Positions 1-9,285 of a DNA stretch of 64,000 bases are shown here, piece after piece (the first letter of the stretch is position 1; each line of letters opens with the position of its first letter). This DNA comes from Halomarinibacterium sp041392125. Its GTDB lineage: Bacteria > Bacteroidota > Bacteroidia > Flavobacteriales > Flavobacteriaceae. Under the pieces are notes generated by a model that was not told the origin of the DNA, did not search any database, and saw nothing but the letters and a program-made list of their open reading frames with translations. A program made the translations under genes and the position numbers. The stretch is from NCBI GenBank assembly GCA_041392125.1, contig JAWKMR010000004.1, forward strand, positions 186,001 to 250,000. The letters run 5' to 3'.

Positions 1-2
1 AA

Positions 3-530
3 AGGAAACTCTCCTATGGTAATTTTCCCAACCCTTTCGCCCAATGGAGCACTTTAATAATTACTAAAATAGTTTACGCTGTTATTTGGATTGTTATCCC
101 TATGCTCTTCTTTAACATTGCCTGGTGGAAAATTTTAATCGGCTTTTTTGTCATGCACTATGTTGCCGGCCTCATTTTAAGCGTGGTGTTTCAATTGGCG
201 CATGTGGTTGAAGATACCCATATGCCTTTGCCCGATGAAACCGGAAATATGAAAAATACCTGGGCCATACATCAATTGTTTACTACAGTTAATTTTTCAA
301 CCAAAAACCGAATCGTAAACTGGTTTACCGGAGGCTTAAACCACCAAGTAGAGCATCATATTTTTCCAAATATTAGCCATATTCATTACCAAAAGATTTC
401 AAAAATTGTAAAGAACACGGCTAAAGAATTCAACTTGCCTTACAACGAATACAAAACCACCCGAAAAGCTATTATAGCACATTTTAAACATTTAAAACAA
501 ATGGGAGCAAAACCCGCTTTTTCTGCTTAA
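3..530 (+). CDS. Fatty acid desaturase (acyl-CoA desaturase-like), 3' part only
   Basis: The reading frame is open from the window edge, so the N-terminus is missing. The visible part has hydrophobic membrane segments (around the IWIVIPMLFF and FFVMHYVAGLILSVVF stretches) and the diagnostic third histidine box, HQVEHH followed by IFP. An earlier HVVEDTH segment lies near the end of the last membrane helix. In membrane-bound desaturases the histidine boxes hold the di-iron centre that inserts a double bond into an acyl chain using O2 and electrons from ferredoxin or cytochrome b5. The HQVEHHIFP form is typical of the linoleoyl-CoA/delta-6-like group common in Flavobacteriaceae. Substrate and regioselectivity cannot be read from this fragment. 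It ends 5 bp before the aminotransferase gene on the same strand, so the two may be co-transcribed. Confidence 0.85.
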   Translation, partial: RKLSYGNFPNPFAQWSTLIITKIVYAVIWIVIPMLFFNIAWWKILIGFFVMHYVAGLILSVVFQLAHVVEDTHMPLPDETGNMKNTWAIHQLFTTVNFSTKNRIVNWFTGGLNHQVEHHIFPNISHIHYQKISKIVKNTAKEFNLPYNEYKTTRKAIIAHFKHLKQMGAKPAFSA

Positions 531-535
531 TCCCT

Positions 536-1723
536 ATGAATCCAAAACTTTCACGTCGTGTAAACGAGATGACAACCTCTGCCACCCTTGCCATGGCAGC
601 AAAGGCGAGAGAACTTAAAGAGCAAGGAAAAAATATTATAGGGCTTAGTTTGGGCGAACCCGACTTTACCATTCCAGAATTTGTAAAAGACGCTGCGATT
701 GAAGCTATTAAACAAGATTTTCATTCGTATAGCCCGGTAGATGGATATGGCGAGCTAAAAAAAGCCATCATTACCAAATTTAAACGGGATAATAATCTGG
801 ACTACAAACCCTCACAAATTGTAGTTTCCACCGGCGCTAAACAGTCGTTAGCTAACTTGGCGCAAGTGTTATTGAACGAAGGCGACGAAGTGTTACTTCC
901 TGCTCCTTATTGGGTTAGTTATGCAGATATTAGTCAGCTATCGGGAGGCATCCCTGTGGAAATTCCTGCCAAAATTGATACCGACTTCAAAATCACCCCG
1001 GAAGCACTCGAAGCTGCTATTACACCCAAATCCAAAATGATGATTTACAGTTCTCCCTGTAACCCCAGTGGATCTGTGTATAGCAAAGAAGAATTAAGAG
1101 CTTTAGCCGATGTATTGGTAAAATATCCGGATATTATTGTGGTGAGTGACGAAATTTACGAACACATTAATTTTGTAGGAGAACACGTTTCTATGGCCTC
1201 CTTCCCCGATATGTACGACCGTACGGTAACGGTAAATGGCGTTTCTAAAGCCTATTCCATGACCGGGTGGCGTATTGGTTATATTGGTGCGCCGGAGTAT
1301 ATCGCTAAAGCCTGTAATAAAATGCAAGGGCAAGTAACCAGTGGCGCTAATTGTATTGCGCAAAGAGCGACCATTGTAGCGTTGGAAAATCCGCCCAGCA
1401 AAATTCAGTATATGGTGGATGCCTTCAAAGAACGTAGAAAATTGATTTTAGAATTATTGGCAGACATTCCGGGTTTTAAAACCAACGAACCCGAAGGTGC
1501 CTTTTATGTGTTCCCGGATATTTCCTATTACTTCGGAAAGACTTTAAAAGGGAAAACCATTAACACTGCTGAAGATTTTGCTCTGTTTCTCTTAGAAGAA
1601 GCCGGGGTGGCTACGGTTACCGGTGAAGCCTTTGGGGATGCTAACTGTATCAGGATCTCCTATGCCGCTTCCGAAAGTGATATAAAAGAAGCCATGCGAA
1701 GAATTAAAGAATCTCTTCAATAA
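536..1723 (+). CDS. aspC: Pyridoxal-phosphate aspartate/aromatic aminotransferase (class I, subgroup I-gamma)
   Basis: A 395-residue fold-type I aminotransferase, the usual length for this subgroup. The PLP-binding lysine is Lys238 in SKAYSMTGWR. Asp205 and Tyr208 lie in SDEIYEH, the PCNPSG motif is near residue 175, and the substrate-carboxylate arginine is Arg373 in NCIRISYA. The enzyme transfers an amino group between aspartate (or related amino acids) and 2-oxoglutarate in the cytoplasm. It is likely the cell's aspartate aminotransferase; some family members prefer aromatic or prephenate substrates, which sequence alone cannot exclude. The start ATG follows the desaturase stop by 5 bp, and a strong hairpin terminator begins right after its stop codon, so it is the last gene of its unit. 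Confidence 0.9.
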   Translation: MNPKLSRRVNEMTTSATLAMAAKARELKEQGKNIIGLSLGEPDFTIPEFVKDAAIEAIKQDFHSYSPVDGYGELKKAIITKFKRDNNLDYKPSQIVVSTGAKQSLANLAQVLLNEGDEVLLPAPYWVSYADISQLSGGIPVEIPAKIDTDFKITPEALEAAITPKSKMMIYSSPCNPSGSVYSKEELRALADVLVKYPDIIVVSDEIYEHINFVGEHVSMASFPDMYDRTVTVNGVSKAYSMTGWRIGYIGAPEYIAKACNKMQGQVTSGANCIAQRATIVALENPPSKIQYMVDAFKERRKLILELLADIPGFKTNEPEGAFYVFPDISYYFGKTLKGKTINTAEDFALFLLEEAGVATVTGEAFGDANCIRISYAASESDIKEAMRRIKESLQ

Positions 1724-1728
1724 AAAAA

Positions 1729-1755
1729 GCCCTGCAAATTGCAGGGCTTTTTTTA
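1729..1755 (+). terminator. Rho-independent terminator after aspC
   Basis: An 8-bp perfect stem (GCCCTGCA / TGCAGGGC, loop AAT) is followed by a run of T. It begins 6 bp after the aminotransferase stop. The preceding A-run lets it also work on the minus strand for the convergent thioredoxin-like gene. Confidence 0.85.
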
Positions 1756-1776
1756 TACTATTATTTACACAAAAAA

Positions 1777-2583
1777 CTATCTCACAATCAATCCTTTATT
1801 AGAAACACCATTTTGAGTTTTTACACTTACAAAATAAGTTCCTGAAGATAGATTATGCTGAATATTGATATTTTTAGACTCAAAAGTTTGAGCATACACC
1901 TGTTTTCCTAATACATTATAAATAATTACTTCAGAAGGCGTCGTTTCAGCTAATGTAATAGTTAAATTTTCTGATGTATTTACTGGGTTTGGAAACAATA
2001 CGAATGTATTTTCTTGAGTGTTGTCTCCAACTGATAAGGGCGAACAAGACATAGGCACAGGTTCAAAACCGGCTGGAAAAGCTGCCTCAAAAGTAGCAAC
2101 TCCATTAGTAATGGGCCAAATATCCAAATTTATGATTTCATTATTTGGGTTAATCAAACAATAGGTTGGATAGGCCGCAATTCCAAAATTACTATCAACA
2201 GCATCACATCCTCCTTCAATACCTACCGCTGGTGCATGATTGAAGGGTCCTCCAAACTGATTCTCAAAAGCAATAACCTCGGCATTCGTGTCGGTTCCAT
2301 TGTTAATGGAAATGACAAAAACTTCCCCTTCATTACAACCATATTTATCATGCAATTCATTATAAATAGGTTGTGTTTGTTGACACGGAGGACAGGTATC
2401 AAAGAAAAAGTCTAAGAAGACATATTTCCCCGAAGCAGTGATTTCATAAAGATTATGCACCACACCTTCGGTATCGGTTACAGTGAAATCATCAACTACA
2501 TCGTTAATGTTGTAATTTTGAACTTGAGAAATTCCTGAAAAACTTAAGGAAATTACTCCTAAAAAAAGTAGTGTTTTTTTCAT
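1777..2583 (-). CDS. Secreted TlpA/thioredoxin-like protein with T9SS C-terminal sorting domain
   Basis: 268 residues. A Sec signal peptide covers residues 1-20 (MKKTLLFLGV..., ending in SQ). A thioredoxin-fold domain follows with the redox pair CPPC (Cys64, Cys67) in FFDTCPPCQQ, as in AhpC/TlpA-type disulfide oxidoreductases. Residues 195-268 form a type A T9SS sorting domain: LFPNPV at its start, then IIYNVLGKQV, GTYFVSVKT and a terminal KGLIVR. Known biology of such domains implies export across the outer membrane by the type IX system, with the tail removed and the protein attached to the surface or released. A surface-exposed thioredoxin domain may act in disulfide handling or as a tether; its substrate is unknown. 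The cis-Pro loop typical of thioredoxins appears as AAYPTYCL. Confidence 0.85.
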   Translation of the reverse strand: MKKTLLFLGVISLSFSGISQVQNYNINDVVDDFTVTDTEGVVHNLYEITASGKYVFLDFFFDTCPPCQQTQPIYNELHDKYGCNEGEVFVISINNGTDTNAEVIAFENQFGGPFNHAPAVGIEGGCDAVDSNFGIAAYPTYCLINPNNEIINLDIWPITNGVATFEAAFPAGFEPVPMSCSPLSVGDNTQENTFVLFPNPVNTSENLTITLAETTPSEVIIYNVLGKQVYAQTFESKNINIQHNLSSGTYFVSVKTQNGVSNKGLIVR

Positions 2584-2792
2584 AATTGGTTTGTTATTAA
2601 GCAGCGTAAACCTACTATTTTTTTATTAAAATAAAAAGAAAATTCTGGAGCGAACTACTATAAAATCAATATATTACAATGAAATCCTTGAAACCCTCGG
2701 TTACCAAAAGTACCCCAGTTTTTTTATAGGAAATAATTTTTTTTTGAGATTGGTTACCTTTACACCTACTTTTAGAGAAAATCGATTTAAAA

Positions 2793-3956
2793 ATGGCTAA
2801 AATTTTATTATTAGGTTCCGGAGAATTAGGCAAAGAATTTGTCATCTCCGCACAACGCATCGGGCAAACCGTGATTGCGGTGGATAGCTATCCCAATGCC
2901 CCGGCCATGCAAGTAGCTCACGATTTTGAAGTGATTAATATGCTGGATGGAAATGCGTTGGACAGTATTGTTGCCAAACACACCCCCGATTTTATCGTTC
3001 CCGAAATTGAAGCCATCCGTACCGAGCGTTTGTACGAATATGAAAAGCAAGGCTACACGGTGGTTCCTTCGGCAAAGGCTGCTAATTTTACTATGAACCG
3101 AAAAGCCATCCGGGATTTAGCCGCCAAAGAATTAGGGCTAAAAACCGCAGCTTATCGGTATGCTAATTCTGCTCAAGCACTTAAAATTGCCGTTTCAGAA
3201 ATTGGCATTCCTTGTGTCGTTAAACCCTTAATGTCTTCCAGCGGAAAAGGGCAAAGTACCATTAAAACCGAAGCCGATATCGAAAAAGCCTGGAATTATT
3301 CGCAAGAAGGCTCCCGGGGCGATGTAGCCGAAGTGATTGTGGAAGCTTTTGTGAACTTCAACTACGAAATTACTTTATTGACCGTTACCCAAAACAATAA
3401 CCCTACCCTATTTTGCCCTCCTATTGGGCATCGGCAAGAGCGTGGCGATTATCAAGAAAGTTGGCAACCCGCTACGATGGAAGACTCACACCTAAAAGAA
3501 GCACAACACATGGCAGACAAAGTAACCGCTGCTTTGGGCGGTGCCGGGATTTGGGGTGTGGAGTTTTTTGTGACCGATGACGGGGTGTATTTTTCTGAAT
3601 TATCGCCCAGACCGCACGATACCGGGATGGTGACTTTAGCCAATACCCAAAACTTTAATGAATTTGAATTGCATCTTCGAGCGATATTAAGTTTACCTAT
3701 TTCTGAAATTACCTTGGAACGAGTGGGTGCCTCGGCAGTGATTTTGGCGGAAGGACATTCTGAAAACCCAAGTTTTGAAGGCATTGAAGCCATAGCTGCT
3801 GCTCCTAAAAGTGATTTTCGGATCTTTGGGAAACCCACTTCCCGTCCCTATCGCAGAATGGGTGTGGTGGTTACGTATGATTCGTTGGATGCTGATGTTG
3901 CTAACGTAAAAGAGCGCGCAAAAGCATTGACAAAAAAGGTAAACGTTATTTTATAA
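2793..3956 (+). CDS. purT: Formate-dependent phosphoribosylglycinamide formyltransferase (GAR transformylase 2)
   Basis: 387 residues, close to the roughly 392 of E. coli PurT. The N-terminal nucleotide fold starts MAKILLLGSGELGKE. An ATP-grasp domain follows, with the PCVVKPLMSSSGKGQS glycine-rich loop near residues 140-157 and the metal-binding ELSPRPHDTG segment near residue 267. PurT makes formyl-GAR from GAR, formate and ATP in the third step of de novo purine synthesis, avoiding the need for 10-formyl-THF used by PurN. The gene stands alone, and its stop lies 3 bp from the stop of the convergent VCBS-repeat gene. A degenerate -7-like TACCTTTA lies about 30 bp before the ATG. Confidence 0.92.
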   Translation: MAKILLLGSGELGKEFVISAQRIGQTVIAVDSYPNAPAMQVAHDFEVINMLDGNALDSIVAKHTPDFIVPEIEAIRTERLYEYEKQGYTVVPSAKAANFTMNRKAIRDLAAKELGLKTAAYRYANSAQALKIAVSEIGIPCVVKPLMSSSGKGQSTIKTEADIEKAWNYSQEGSRGDVAEVIVEAFVNFNYEITLLTVTQNNNPTLFCPPIGHRQERGDYQESWQPATMEDSHLKEAQHMADKVTAALGGAGIWGVEFFVTDDGVYFSELSPRPHDTGMVTLANTQNFNEFELHLRAILSLPISEITLERVGASAVILAEGHSENPSFEGIEAIAAAPKSDFRIFGKPTSRPYRRMGVVVTYDSLDADVANVKERAKALTKKVNVIL

Positions 3957-3959
3957 GAC

Positions 3960-5336
3960 TCACATTTTTACCACCTTTTTTACAATGGTGCCCTGTGTTG
4001 TGTACACCTTTACAAACAATACCCCACTTTGTAAAGCAGAAACATCTACAGAGGTAGGATTGTCTTTAACAGAAAGTAACCATCTCCCCAACATATCATG
4101 TATTTCTACTTTGGTAAGGGTTATATCCTTTGCTTTAATAGCCAAGGTATCTTGCGTAGGATTAGGGAATATGGTAATGGCACGAGCCAAAAAATCTTCT
4201 ACCCCAAAAACCCCGCTATTTTTATACCAAGCAATTTTATTATCCACACTAGACGCAGAAATCACGTCTAAAAAAGTATCATCATCAATATCTGCTGCTA
4301 TGACTGAGTGTGCTAAATCCGTCTCGGTCGAGATAATTTGCATGGCTCCAAAATTACCTAAGCCGTCCAAGTTTGGAAACCAAACTACTTTATCATCGTT
4401 GGCTGAAACCGCTAATACATCCATATCCAAATCATTATCTAAATCTGCAGCAAATACATCAAATGCAAAAATCAATACCTGAGTTATGAGAATTTTCTCT
4501 CCAAAATTCCCCAACCCATCCAAATTTTCATACCAATACACCGAGTCATCGGCTGGAGCATTGGAAATAATATCTAAATCGTTGTCTCCATCGATATCGG
4601 CGGCAAAAACTGAAAGAGGCCCATTGGTATCTGCATTTATTAAGCGTGCAGCGCCAAAAGCGCCCATCCCGTTCAAGTTTTCAAACCAAAGCAACTGGTC
4701 ATTTGCCGTTGAAACGGTAACTATATCTAAATCTATATCTCCATCCAAGTCTGCGGCTATCACATCGCGGGTGCTTAAGGCGGTATTGGTTATAATTTGA
4801 CGTGAGCCAAAAGTACCCATCCCATCCATATTTACAAACAAGGAGACCGTATTATCTGAAAAGGAAGAAGATAACACATCCATATCCAAATCCCCATCCA
4901 AATCGGCAGCAAAGACCGAGATGGCCCCTTGAATCTCATCTGAAATCAAGATTTCATTGCTAAAGGTACCTTGACCATCCAGATTTTCAAACCAAACCAC
5001 CTTACTGTCAAATTGGCTCACCCCTTTGGAGGCCACCAAGACATCAATATCGCTATCCCCATCTAAATCTGCCCCAACAACATCTATAGAGGAATTTAAG
5101 GTATTGGTAATAATGTTTTGAGGGCCAAAAGTACCCAGCCCATCCAAATTTTCATACCAAGCTATCTTATCGTCATTTTCAGAGGCTGAAAGTACATCCA
5201 AATCTGAGTCTCCATCCATATCGGCAGCAAAGACACTACGAGCACGCATGGCTTCTTGAGAGATAATAAGCTGCTCTCCAAACTGCGAAAAGCAATGGGG
5301 TGTAATAAATAAAAATATATAAATAGCTAACCGCAT
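3960..5336 (-). CDS. Secreted FG-GAP/VCBS-repeat protein with T9SS sorting domain
   Basis: 458 residues with an 18-residue signal peptide (MRLAIYIFLFITPHCFSQ). The body is seven tandem repeats of about 48 residues. Each contains a calcium-loop-like motif of the form DLDGDxDLDVL followed by WYENLDGLGTFG, the pattern of FG-GAP/VCBS beta-propeller blades. Later copies decay to LDNDLDMD and IDDDTFLD. Residues 387-458 are a T9SS sorting domain (FPNPTQD, EIHDMLGRW, terminal IVKKVVKM). The protein is therefore probably a seven-bladed propeller displayed on or released from the cell surface. It starts 3 bp after the stop of the M43 protease on the same strand, so the two are almost certainly one transcript. 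Its partner or ligand is unknown. Confidence 0.85.
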   Translation of the reverse strand: MRLAIYIFLFITPHCFSQFGEQLIISQEAMRARSVFAADMDGDSDLDVLSASENDDKIAWYENLDGLGTFGPQNIITNTLNSSIDVVGADLDGDSDIDVLVASKGVSQFDSKVVWFENLDGQGTFSNEILISDEIQGAISVFAADLDGDLDMDVLSSSFSDNTVSLFVNMDGMGTFGSRQIITNTALSTRDVIAADLDGDIDLDIVTVSTANDQLLWFENLNGMGAFGAARLINADTNGPLSVFAADIDGDNDLDIISNAPADDSVYWYENLDGLGNFGEKILITQVLIFAFDVFAADLDNDLDMDVLAVSANDDKVVWFPNLDGLGNFGAMQIISTETDLAHSVIAADIDDDTFLDVISASSVDNKIAWYKNSGVFGVEDFLARAITIFPNPTQDTLAIKAKDITLTKVEIHDMLGRWLLSVKDNPTSVDVSALQSGVLFVKVYTTQGTIVKKVVKM

Positions 5337-5339
5337 GGA

Positions 5340-6794
5340 TTACTCATTATTTTCTTTAAAAATGATGGTTTGTTGTGTAGAACCATCATTAAAATTTTTA
5401 TCAATTAGATACAATCCTTGCTGTAAATTATTGATAAGGTTTGGATTGTTAATTTGCAAGGAATCCTGTGGGCTTATGGTCACATTAGCATTAATTACCC
5501 CATCGTTAAACTGCATTAAACTTCCACTTTCGGCTGCCCTGTTCCAATTATCATAACATCTACGTTCTTGAAAACCGGCCAATTGAGATATGTAAATAGA
5601 CGAATGATTCGGGTGTGTAATGGAACTAAAATCACTTTCATATTTGCTAACAGCATCTACAATTACAAAGTTGCTTTGGAAATCATCATCTTCAAAATCA
5701 CAAGGACCATTTACACAATCGTAAGTAGGTTGATTGTTACAACTACAAGATCTAAAGACATAGTCAAAACCGGGTTGAAATAGAGGATTAGTACTAGGGT
5801 CAGGGATAGGACCCGCAACATAATATTCCCCAGCATAGGGCTCATATAAATCTGGCACATCCCCTTTTATTGGATTAAAAACTGATGGATATCCAAAAAT
5901 AGTTTCCCGCATTCGAACACCCTGACCATCTGAAAACATCGTTTTACAGACTGAAATGCTGTTTGGTCTATTATAATTCATGAAATTCAATAAATCAACT
6001 TCAAATAAGCTATAAGGAGACCCTTGGCAATCTTGACCAACTATATCGTATTCACAGGTTAAATAATTATAACTATTCTCTGGAATTGTTGAACTAATAG
6101 CTGCCGTATCAACTAAATAATCTCCTTTTGTAGTTGCATTAAAACACGGTTCATAAGGGTCTGCAGGGTTTTCTATACAAGGATTTGTATCATCTCTTGT
6201 AACATGCTCACAAACTGTTGGGACAGGTATTCCCCATTTATTATACGTATGTTCAAGTCCAAAACAATGACCTACTTCATGCATAGTAACCCAGCCTGTT
6301 AGGAGTGGTGCTCCTACAACTGCAAAAGTCCCATAAGGTCTATCTGCTGCACCCGATTCAAACAAGTCATGGATAATTATATTCAAGGTATTTTCAGTTT
6401 CAAGTTCCAATAATTCAAACGCATCTTTTATTTCTTCAAATCCTGTCATATCATAAATCTCATCATTATCTATATTCTCAAATCCTCTATATTTTAAAAA
6501 GATATTGAATTGATTAAAATTAATATTCAAATTTGCAATTGTTTGCAACAAATCATCTTGATCTAAATTGTTGATTGTTGACCCGTCATCATGCCGTAAT
6601 ATCCAAAACTTAGTATTGATAACGATAGGAGGTGTAGTGCTAAATGAGGGGTTAAAAGTAGTTGAATAGCTATACATTCCTTGGGGATCGGGCCCATAAT
6701 CTATATTTGTTATACAGGCCATATCAAGACTACTTTCTTGAGAAAAAGATGGTAGAGCAATTAAAAACGCTAAAAGAATCTTAACAATTTTCAT
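5340..6794 (-). CDS. Secreted M43-family (pappalysin-like) zinc metalloprotease
   Basis: 484 residues with a signal peptide ending near FSQ (residues 1-19). The zinc site is HEVGHCFGLEH at residues 172-182 (His172, His176 and His182 as ligands, Glu173 catalytic). A Met-turn methionine at Met272 (FMNYN) matches the metzincin M43 family, whose members cleave extracellular proteins. Many paired cysteines fit a secreted protein. The last 60 residues (NDGVINANVTISPQ through GLYLIDKNF and QQTIIFKE) resemble the strand pattern of a T9SS tail but lack the usual FPNP motif, so type IX export is plausible but not shown. It forms an operon with the downstream VCBS protein. A possible role is nutrient acquisition or processing of surface proteins. 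Confidence 0.82.
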   Translation of the reverse strand: MKIVKILLAFLIALPSFSQESSLDMACITNIDYGPDPQGMYSYSTTFNPSFSTTPPIVINTKFWILRHDDGSTINNLDQDDLLQTIANLNINFNQFNIFLKYRGFENIDNDEIYDMTGFEEIKDAFELLELETENTLNIIIHDLFESGAADRPYGTFAVVGAPLLTGWVTMHEVGHCFGLEHTYNKWGIPVPTVCEHVTRDDTNPCIENPADPYEPCFNATTKGDYLVDTAAISSTIPENSYNYLTCEYDIVGQDCQGSPYSLFEVDLLNFMNYNRPNSISVCKTMFSDGQGVRMRETIFGYPSVFNPIKGDVPDLYEPYAGEYYVAGPIPDPSTNPLFQPGFDYVFRSCSCNNQPTYDCVNGPCDFEDDDFQSNFVIVDAVSKYESDFSSITHPNHSSIYISQLAGFQERRCYDNWNRAAESGSLMQFNDGVINANVTISPQDSLQINNPNLINNLQQGLYLIDKNFNDGSTQQTIIFKENNE

Positions 6795-6967
6795 AATATG
6801 ATTGATTTAAAGTTATAAAAACTAATTAACTAATAAACGCACCTATTTAAAGGTGAAAATCAATCGCCAAAATTATGTGGGGAGTAAATCTAATTCTAAA
6901 TATACTAAAAATATCTGACATAATTATTTATTTCTCCTTAATTTTAAGAATTCAAAATTCACTTATA

Positions 6968-7777
6968 ATGAAACGGTTATCCTTTCTTTTCTTCTTTTTA
7001 AGTGTTTTTTCAACGGCTCAGGAGACCGAAAAAAAGTTTTCGCTGTTTTATGAAAACGACAAGTTTGAACTTACTCCGGAGCATTTCATTTTAATTGATA
7101 GCTTAAAAGGGCTCGAAAACAAATCGTTATACGATATTCATATTAAAGGGTATACCAACAGTGTGGGAGAAGAAGGGTATAATTTGGAACTGTCCCGCAA
7201 ACGTGCCGAAAATGTAAAAAAAGAACTGCGTGGTTTCACCATTATTTCCAGCCGTGGATTGGGCCAATTGGAAGGCGAAGCCGCCAATAACCGAAGAGTG
7301 GATATTCTTATTCACTTAAAAAGCGATCACATTGAAGAGGAGGGAGAAATTGTGGAGCAGCCCGACAATCAAGTGGAAGAACCTTCTATTGCCAATTTGG
7401 TCACCCCAAAAAGAGGAGATAAAGTGACCCTGCAAGGGATTATGTTTTACCCCGACCGAGATGTTATTATGGATGAAAGTATTCCGGCATTGCAGGAATT
7501 AATTGTTTTTTTGAACAAACATCCGTACATAAAATTTAAACTCATTGGTCATATTTGCTGTGGCGATACTGAACGGCGCTACCTCGATTTGAAAAATGTG
7601 CGAACCGGCAAAGACAACCTTTCTGAAGCACGAGCACAATCCCTGTATAATTATTTAGCCAAAAATGGCATTGATAAAAGACGCATGCGCTATTTGGGAA
7701 TGGCCTACCGATATCCCACCGGAAAGGGAGATGAATTTGACCGTCGCGTGGAAATAGAGATTACCAGTGTAGAGTAA
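6968..7777 (+). CDS. Envelope protein with two tandem OmpA-like domains
   Basis: 269 residues from the chosen ATG, which gives a clean signal peptide (MKRLSFLFFFLSVFSTAQ). An upstream in-frame ATG at 6875 would add an untypical hydrophobic extension and is rejected. The first OmpA-like domain (about residues 25-120) has IHIKGYTNSVGEEGYNLELS, SRKRAENVKKEL and NNRRVDILI. The second (about 150-268) has FKLIGHICCG, LSEARAQSLYNYLAKNGI, and FDRRVEIEI. These are the peptidoglycan-binding signatures of OmpA C-terminal domains. No barrel or lipobox is visible, so it is predicted to be a soluble periplasmic or secreted peptidoglycan-binding protein. The second domain carries an insertion with an unusual CC pair. 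Function is unknown beyond wall binding. Confidence 0.75.
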   Translation: MKRLSFLFFFLSVFSTAQETEKKFSLFYENDKFELTPEHFILIDSLKGLENKSLYDIHIKGYTNSVGEEGYNLELSRKRAENVKKELRGFTIISSRGLGQLEGEAANNRRVDILIHLKSDHIEEEGEIVEQPDNQVEEPSIANLVTPKRGDKVTLQGIMFYPDRDVIMDESIPALQELIVFLNKHPYIKFKLIGHICCGDTERRYLDLKNVRTGKDNLSEARAQSLYNYLAKNGIDKRRMRYLGMAYRYPTGKGDEFDRRVEIEITSVE

Positions 7778-7779
7778 AA

Positions 7780-9285
7780 CTATCTATTTCGCCAAAAGAA
7801 GGGCGTGAATAAAATAAGTACCGTAAACAACTCCAGCCTTCCTATAAGCATCAAAAAGCTAGCCCACCATTTAGCTCCGGAAGGTAACCAGCCATAATTT
7901 TCTACCGGACCTAAGCCCCCTAATGCGGGCCCTACATTTCCGAGGGTGGAAGCAGCACCCCCTAACGAAGTTTCAAAATCCAACCCCAACAGCGAGAACA
8001 CCAAAACACCCACAATAAAGGAAAGCATATACAAAATAAAAAAGGCCAACACATTAAACACAATAGGTTGTTGAATGGCTTTGTTATTATAACGAACCGG
8101 CAAAATGGCACTGGGATGTAGGGTTCTTTTAAATTCCATGATGCCATTTTTAATCATAATTAAATGCCTCACTACCTTAATACCGCCTGCTGTGGAACCT
8201 GCAGACCCTCCCAGAAACATCAATCCGAAAAAGAAAATAGTTAAAAAGGGAATCCAAGTGGTAAAATCGGCAGACACAAAACCGGTGGTGGTAACTACCG
8301 TAAGCACTTGAAAGAGGCCGTGGCGTATGGCATATTCCAAATTTCCCCACACCATGGGGTCTTGAATGGAAGCTGTTTCATGATTGGCAAAAACATAAAT
8401 AAACCCGGCTGCAACTAATGTTAAGCCTATAACGAAAACACTGTATAATTTAAATTCTTCGTCTTTAACTATTTTTTGAAATTTCCCCTTAAAAGCAAAG
8501 TAACTTAACACAAAGTTAGACCCTGCCAAAAACATAAAAACGATGATGATGTATTGGATAATGGGCTGCGAATTCCAGTAGGCCACACTGGCATTTTTAG
8601 TAGAGAATCCCCCCGTACTCAAGGTACTGAGGGAATGATTGATGGCGTCGAAAAAAGTCATCCCTGCGGCCCACAACAATAAGGTTTCAGCTAAGGTATA
8701 TCCTACATAAATTAACCAAAGTCGCTTCGCTGTATCGGTAATTCTGGGGTGTAATTTATCGCCTCCCGGTCCCGGAGCTTCGGCAGCAAAAAGCTGCATT
8801 CCCCCTATTCCTAACAAGGGTAAAATAGCAATAGCCAATACAATAATTCCCATACCTCCTATCCAATGGGTAATGCTTCGCCAGAAAAGAACGCCTTTTG
8901 GGATTACTTCAATATCGCTTAAAATTGAGGCACCAGTAGTAGTATACCCGCTCATGGTTTCAAAAAAAGCGTTGGTAAAACTTGGAATAGCTCCTGTAAA
9001 AACATAGGGTAATGTGCCCACCAATGCCATAAAAATCCACCCAAAACTCACTACAATATATCCTTCTTTCTTCTGAATTTCTTTGCGGTGTTTTCTGGTA
9101 AAAAACATAATACTACCTCCGGCTACAATAGCCGCAAGAGCAGCCAAAGACATTTCCTTGACGACACCGTCTTGATAAAGTAAACTCACCAAGGAAGCCA
9201 GCAGCATAAATCCTCCATTCACCACAAGAAGAAGTCCCATAAGGTGAAAGATAATGCGGAAGTTTATTTTGGCAAACACACTCAT
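7780..9285 (-). CDS. trkH: Trk-type potassium uptake channel subunit TrkH
   Basis: 501 residues, nearly all hydrophobic helices. It has the four degenerate pore loops of the TrkH/KtrB superfamily, each centred on a selectivity-filter glycine: MSGYTTTGAS, LSTLSTGGFS, VTTTGFVS and STLGNVGPALGG. SAGSTAGGIK lies between pores 3 and 4. It forms the membrane channel for K+ uptake and is gated by the cytoplasmic ring protein TrkA, encoded just upstream. The two genes overlap by one base (TAATG), indicating translational coupling. The gene ends 2 bp from the stop of the convergent OmpA-like gene. Confidence 0.93.
   Translation of the reverse strand: MSVFAKINFRIIFHLMGLLLVVNGGFMLLASLVSLLYQDGVVKEMSLAALAAIVAGGSIMFFTRKHRKEIQKKEGYIVVSFGWIFMALVGTLPYVFTGAIPSFTNAFFETMSGYTTTGASILSDIEVIPKGVLFWRSITHWIGGMGIIVLAIAILPLLGIGGMQLFAAEAPGPGGDKLHPRITDTAKRLWLIYVGYTLAETLLLWAAGMTFFDAINHSLSTLSTGGFSTKNASVAYWNSQPIIQYIIIVFMFLAGSNFVLSYFAFKGKFQKIVKDEEFKLYSVFVIGLTLVAAGFIYVFANHETASIQDPMVWGNLEYAIRHGLFQVLTVVTTTGFVSADFTTWIPFLTIFFFGLMFLGGSAGSTAGGIKVVRHLIMIKNGIMEFKRTLHPSAILPVRYNNKAIQQPIVFNVLAFFILYMLSFIVGVLVFSLLGLDFETSLGGAASTLGNVGPALGGLGPVENYGWLPSGAKWWASFLMLIGRLELFTVLILFTPFFWRNR

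Noticed and set aside
4486..4800. Plus-strand ORF opposite the VCBS gene
   Set aside because: It is a shadow of the repeated DLDGD codons on the real strand.
6875..6967. Upstream start extending the OmpA-like protein by 31 residues
   Set aside because: The extension would mask the signal peptide beginning at 6968.
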